A stretch of DNA of 64,000 nucleotides, taken from assembly GCA_032358255.1 (NCBI GenBank), contig JAULBX010030263.1:62001-126000 (forward strand), given 5' to 3'. The notes below the pieces were generated by a model. The model had not been told where the DNA came from. It ran no database searches and worked only from the letters and a program-made list of their open reading frames with translations. Position numbers and translations under genes: made by a program. Position 1 is the first letter of the stretch; every line of letters starts with the position of its first letter. The DNA is from Heterotrichella gracilis (taxonomy: Eukaryota > Sar > Xanthophyceae > Tribonematales > Xanthonemataceae). Shown piece after piece: positions 62,401 through 64,000 of this stretch.

Positions 62401-63630
62401 CCCTAGCACAAAAATAACCCGCCTGTTCAGCCCCTTCGTTTTCAAGCATGTTGCTCCACCTCCAAACCCTTCCCAAAACCCTCCAACCCCTAACAACAAG
62501 TCTCCCTTCCCCCCCTGCCCCCAGGTGTCCAACCCCTTTGTGTTCAAGCACGTGCGGCACCTCAAGTCCATCCAGGAGTTTGACGACGTGGGTCCCTGCG
62601 TGGTCATGGCCACACCATCCATGCTGCAGAGCGGAACCTCAAGGGAGCTGTTTGAGGCCTGGTGCGAAAACGAGAAGAACGGGGTCATCATCGCAGACTT
62701 TGCGGTGCAGGTGAGGGAAGGATTGGATAGGTTGGGGTGCCCTTCCTTAGGGTTGTGGGTTGAAAGGGTGTGGGATTGCGGATACCGGAGTCATCATTGC
62801 GAACATTGTGGTATAGGTGAGGAGGGGTGGGGAGGGATTCCGTTGGAGTTAAGGGTTGGGGTTGGGGTTTGAACAAGGGTGCAGGGCGGGTCATCGTCGT
62901 GGACTTTACTGTGCAGGTGAGGGTGATAGACTCTTCACAAGGGTTGCATGTTTGCGATGTGACATGGCAATGAGAGCAACGGGGTCATCTTGGCGGACTT
63001 GGGGGTCCAGATGCACCTAGCAAAGGTACTAGGGTTTTCACCCCTCGTGGTTGCTGTGCGCAGGGAACCCTAGCTAGGGACATCCTGGGTGAGCCGGCTG
63101 AGGTCATGACACGGGCAGGGGTCAAGGTGAGAACGCCGAGAATGGGGGTGGAGGATGCAAGCCATACCATATAAATTGTTGTATATATTCAACTGGCATA
63201 CTTTATGCACACACACAGCTGCAGATACATGCGTGCCCTCAAAGATTGCACCCACTGGCAGTATGCACACGCCAAGCATACATGCCATGCTAATTGTCAT
63301 TTATATGTCATCTTTTGAGCACTTCTCGTGTTGCGCAAACCCTCCCCAAAACCCTAATGCACAATACCCACCCGTGTGCAGGTGCCCCTGCGCATGTCGG
63401 TGGACGCCATCTCCTTCTCAGCACACGCCGACTTCGCCCAGACCTCCGAGTTCCTTGACGCGCTGCAGCCCCCCCACGTGGTGCTGGTGCATGGGGAGGC
63501 CACCGAGATGATGCGGCTCAAGCGGGCGCTGGAGCAGCAGGCTGCCGCGCTGAATGTGGTTCGCAACGTGTACACGCCCAAGGTTACGCAGGAGGTGCTG
63601 CTGGAGTTCAAGGCGCACCGGCGGGCGCGG
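59496..63630 (+). CDS. CPSF3: CPSF73 (CPSF3) pre-mRNA 3'-end endonuclease, 3' end not resolved
   Basis: Exons: 59496-59620, 59971-60142, 60386-60565, 60888-61038, 61582-61745, 62062-62190, 62525-62710, 63064-63126, 63382-63630, then a donor (CGCGG/GTGAGG) and no further exon found in the window. Begins [12 protein letters not shown], then [20 protein letters not shown] and [12 protein letters not shown]. Metallo-beta-lactamase motif [13 protein letters not shown], then [140 protein letters not shown] and [20 protein letters not shown], covering MBL and beta-CASP domains. Zinc ligands appear intact. It is the nuclear endonuclease that cuts pre-mRNA before polyadenylation. Reading through the final donor would stop after five codons, dropping the C-terminal domain of about 200 aa; an exon beyond 64000 is more likely. 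Confidence 0.95.
60325..60364 (+). repeat. Echo of the start of CPSF3 exon 3
   Basis: GCATGACGCACCCACCAAGA then TTGTTTTCCAGACCCTGATG, immediately before the real acceptor, mimics exon positions 60399-60435 (TCATGACGCACCCCACCAAG, then GCCATCTTCCAGACCCTGCT). Direct orientation, about 73 bases apart. Confidence 0.85.
61213..61458 (+). repeat. Two truncated echoes of CPSF3 exon 5 with acceptor sites
   Basis: Copy B (about 61360-61451) repeats both the polypyrimidine tract and 70 bases of exon 5, from CAGTGATTGTTGAGTCCACC to GAGCTCCGCTTCACC, then diverges and meets an in-frame TAG near 61468. It has no donor. Copy A (61215-61240) keeps only CAGTGATTGTCAAATTGGAG and TCCACC. The real exon starts at 61582. 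Confidence 0.9.
61799..61836 (+). repeat. Echo of the end of CPSF3 exon 5
   Basis: GGTGCAGAAGCTCCTGTTCA then TCGTGGAAGAGGTATGTG copies the exon end GGCGCAGGAGCTGCTGCTCA then TTCTAGAGGAGGTAGGG, including the donor. It lies in the following intron after TAGGGTTGGTGTTAGGG. Confidence 0.8.
62328..62455 (+). repeat. Two echoes of the start of CPSF3 exon 7
   Basis: First copy, about 62328-62370: CAGGTGTCCACCCCTCTTAT then GTACAAGCACGTGCGCCACT versus the true CAGGTGTCCAACCCCTTTGT then GTTCAAGCACGTGCGGCACC at 62522. Second copy near 62431: CCCCTTCGTTTTCAAGCATG. The first keeps an AG acceptor. Confidence 0.85.
62779..63012 (+). repeat. Three echoes of the end of CPSF3 exon 7
   Basis: Exon end at 62675-62720 (ACGGGGTCATCATCGCAGAC, TTTGCGGTGCAGGTGAGGG) recurs at about 62785 (GTCATCATTGCGAACATTGT, GGTATAGGTGAGG), 62887 (GGGTCATCGTCGTGGACTTT, ACTGTGCAGGTGAGGG) and 62978 (ACGGGGTCATCTTGGCGGAC, TTGGGGGTCCAG). 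Two of the three keep a GTGAGG donor. Confidence 0.88.
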
Positions 63631-63938
63631 GTGAGGGGCCAGGCTTAGGTGCATCTGGTGGGGTTGAGAATTAAGGGTTTAGTAAAGCTGTCAGGGTTGA
63701 GGGTTGAGGACGCACAGGCGGGCGCGGGTGAGGGTACAGGGTTTTGGTGTACCTTTTAGGGTTGAGGGTTTAAGGCGCACCAGCGGGAACGGGTGAGGGG
63801 CCAGGGTTTTTGGTGTAATGCTAGGGTTCAGATGTAGCTGTTAGGGTTGAGGGTTCGAGGCGCACAGGCGGGCGGGGGTGAGGGTTTAGGGTTTAGGTAC
63901 AGCTGGTAGGGTTGAAGGTTGAGGACGCGCAGGCGAGG
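63610..63938 (+). repeat. Five-copy array of a CPSF3 exon end plus 5' splice site
   Basis: The last exon end (AGGCGCACCGGCGGGCGCGG, then GTGAGGGGCC at 63631) is followed by four degenerate copies starting near 63706, 63772, 63857 and 63921. Spacing is 64-85 bases. Each is preceded by a TAGGGTTGAGGGTT-like spacer; the first three keep the GTGAGGG donor. Confidence 0.9.
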
Positions 63939-64000
63939 CACCTGGTGTTTAACGAGTTTTCCCTTATGGTTTTGAGCCTATTTGGCGTCTCCCTGGGGTT

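Noticed and set aside
63631-63648. CPSF3 ending at the TAG near 63646
   Set aside because: This needs retention of a good GTGAGG donor and would remove the conserved C-terminal domain; an exon beyond the window is more likely.

Overview
This 64 kb window is nuclear DNA from a green alga. Genes are intron-rich with GT-AG introns (one clear GC-AG case), exons are GC-rich and codon-biased, and plant-type TTTAGGG / CCCTAAA heptamers are scattered through introns and spacers. The gene set also fits a chlorophyte: a NIT2/NLP-type nitrogen regulator, a plant-type WNK kinase, a plant-type ATG11, a LAZ1/TMEM184 protein and a P5A ATPase. TTTAGGG repeats are commoner in trebouxiophytes than in Chlamydomonas, but I cannot name a genus. 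I see no rRNA, convincing tRNA, CRISPR, prokaryotic operon or intact transposon.

Layout: (1) 1-4127, minus: 5' two thirds of an NLP/NIT2-like regulator, running off the left edge. (2) 5105-11553, plus: SLC26/SulP anion transporter with a STAS domain, divergent from the NLP gene. (3) 12142-16920, plus: protein with a C-terminal MYND-like zinc finger. (4) 18356-25370, minus: ATG11 autophagy scaffold. (5) 27103-28955, minus: ribosomal protein uL22 (RPL17). (6) 30058-32935, minus: WNK kinase. (7) 33701-39861, minus: coiled-coil protein whose N-terminus carries a Sec16 C-terminal-type motif. (8) 40453-43243, plus: membrane-anchored coiled-coil protein, possibly PDV2-like. (9) 44452-54139, minus: P5A-type ATPase of the PDR2/Spf1/ATP13A1 group, 21 exons. 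(10) 54667-57567, plus: LAZ1/TMEM184 family membrane protein. (11) 59496 to the right edge, plus: CPSF73 (CPSF3), the mRNA 3'-end endonuclease.

Exon boundaries were read by eye from reading frames, splice consensus and family conservation. For each complete gene model the exon lengths sum to a multiple of three. Divergent pairs share the spacers at 4128-5104, 39862-40452 and 54140-54666. The genes look like ordinary, unrelated housekeeping and regulatory genes rather than a cluster.

The most unusual signal lies in the introns of genes 4, 9 and 11. Short degenerate direct copies of exon edges, often including the splice site, sit in the intron beside the exon they came from. They are frequently joined by TTTAGGG-like heptamers. 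One exon start exists in three copies joined at the shared AGGGT of exon and telomere-like repeat; one exon end and its 5' splice site exist in five copies. I call these exon echoes. Other notable items are an ATG11 with no recognisable C-terminal claw domain and a repeat-rich tail instead, duplicated 69-nt coiled-coil exons in gene 7, and hairpin-forming inverted repeats at 742-804 and 17102-17277.
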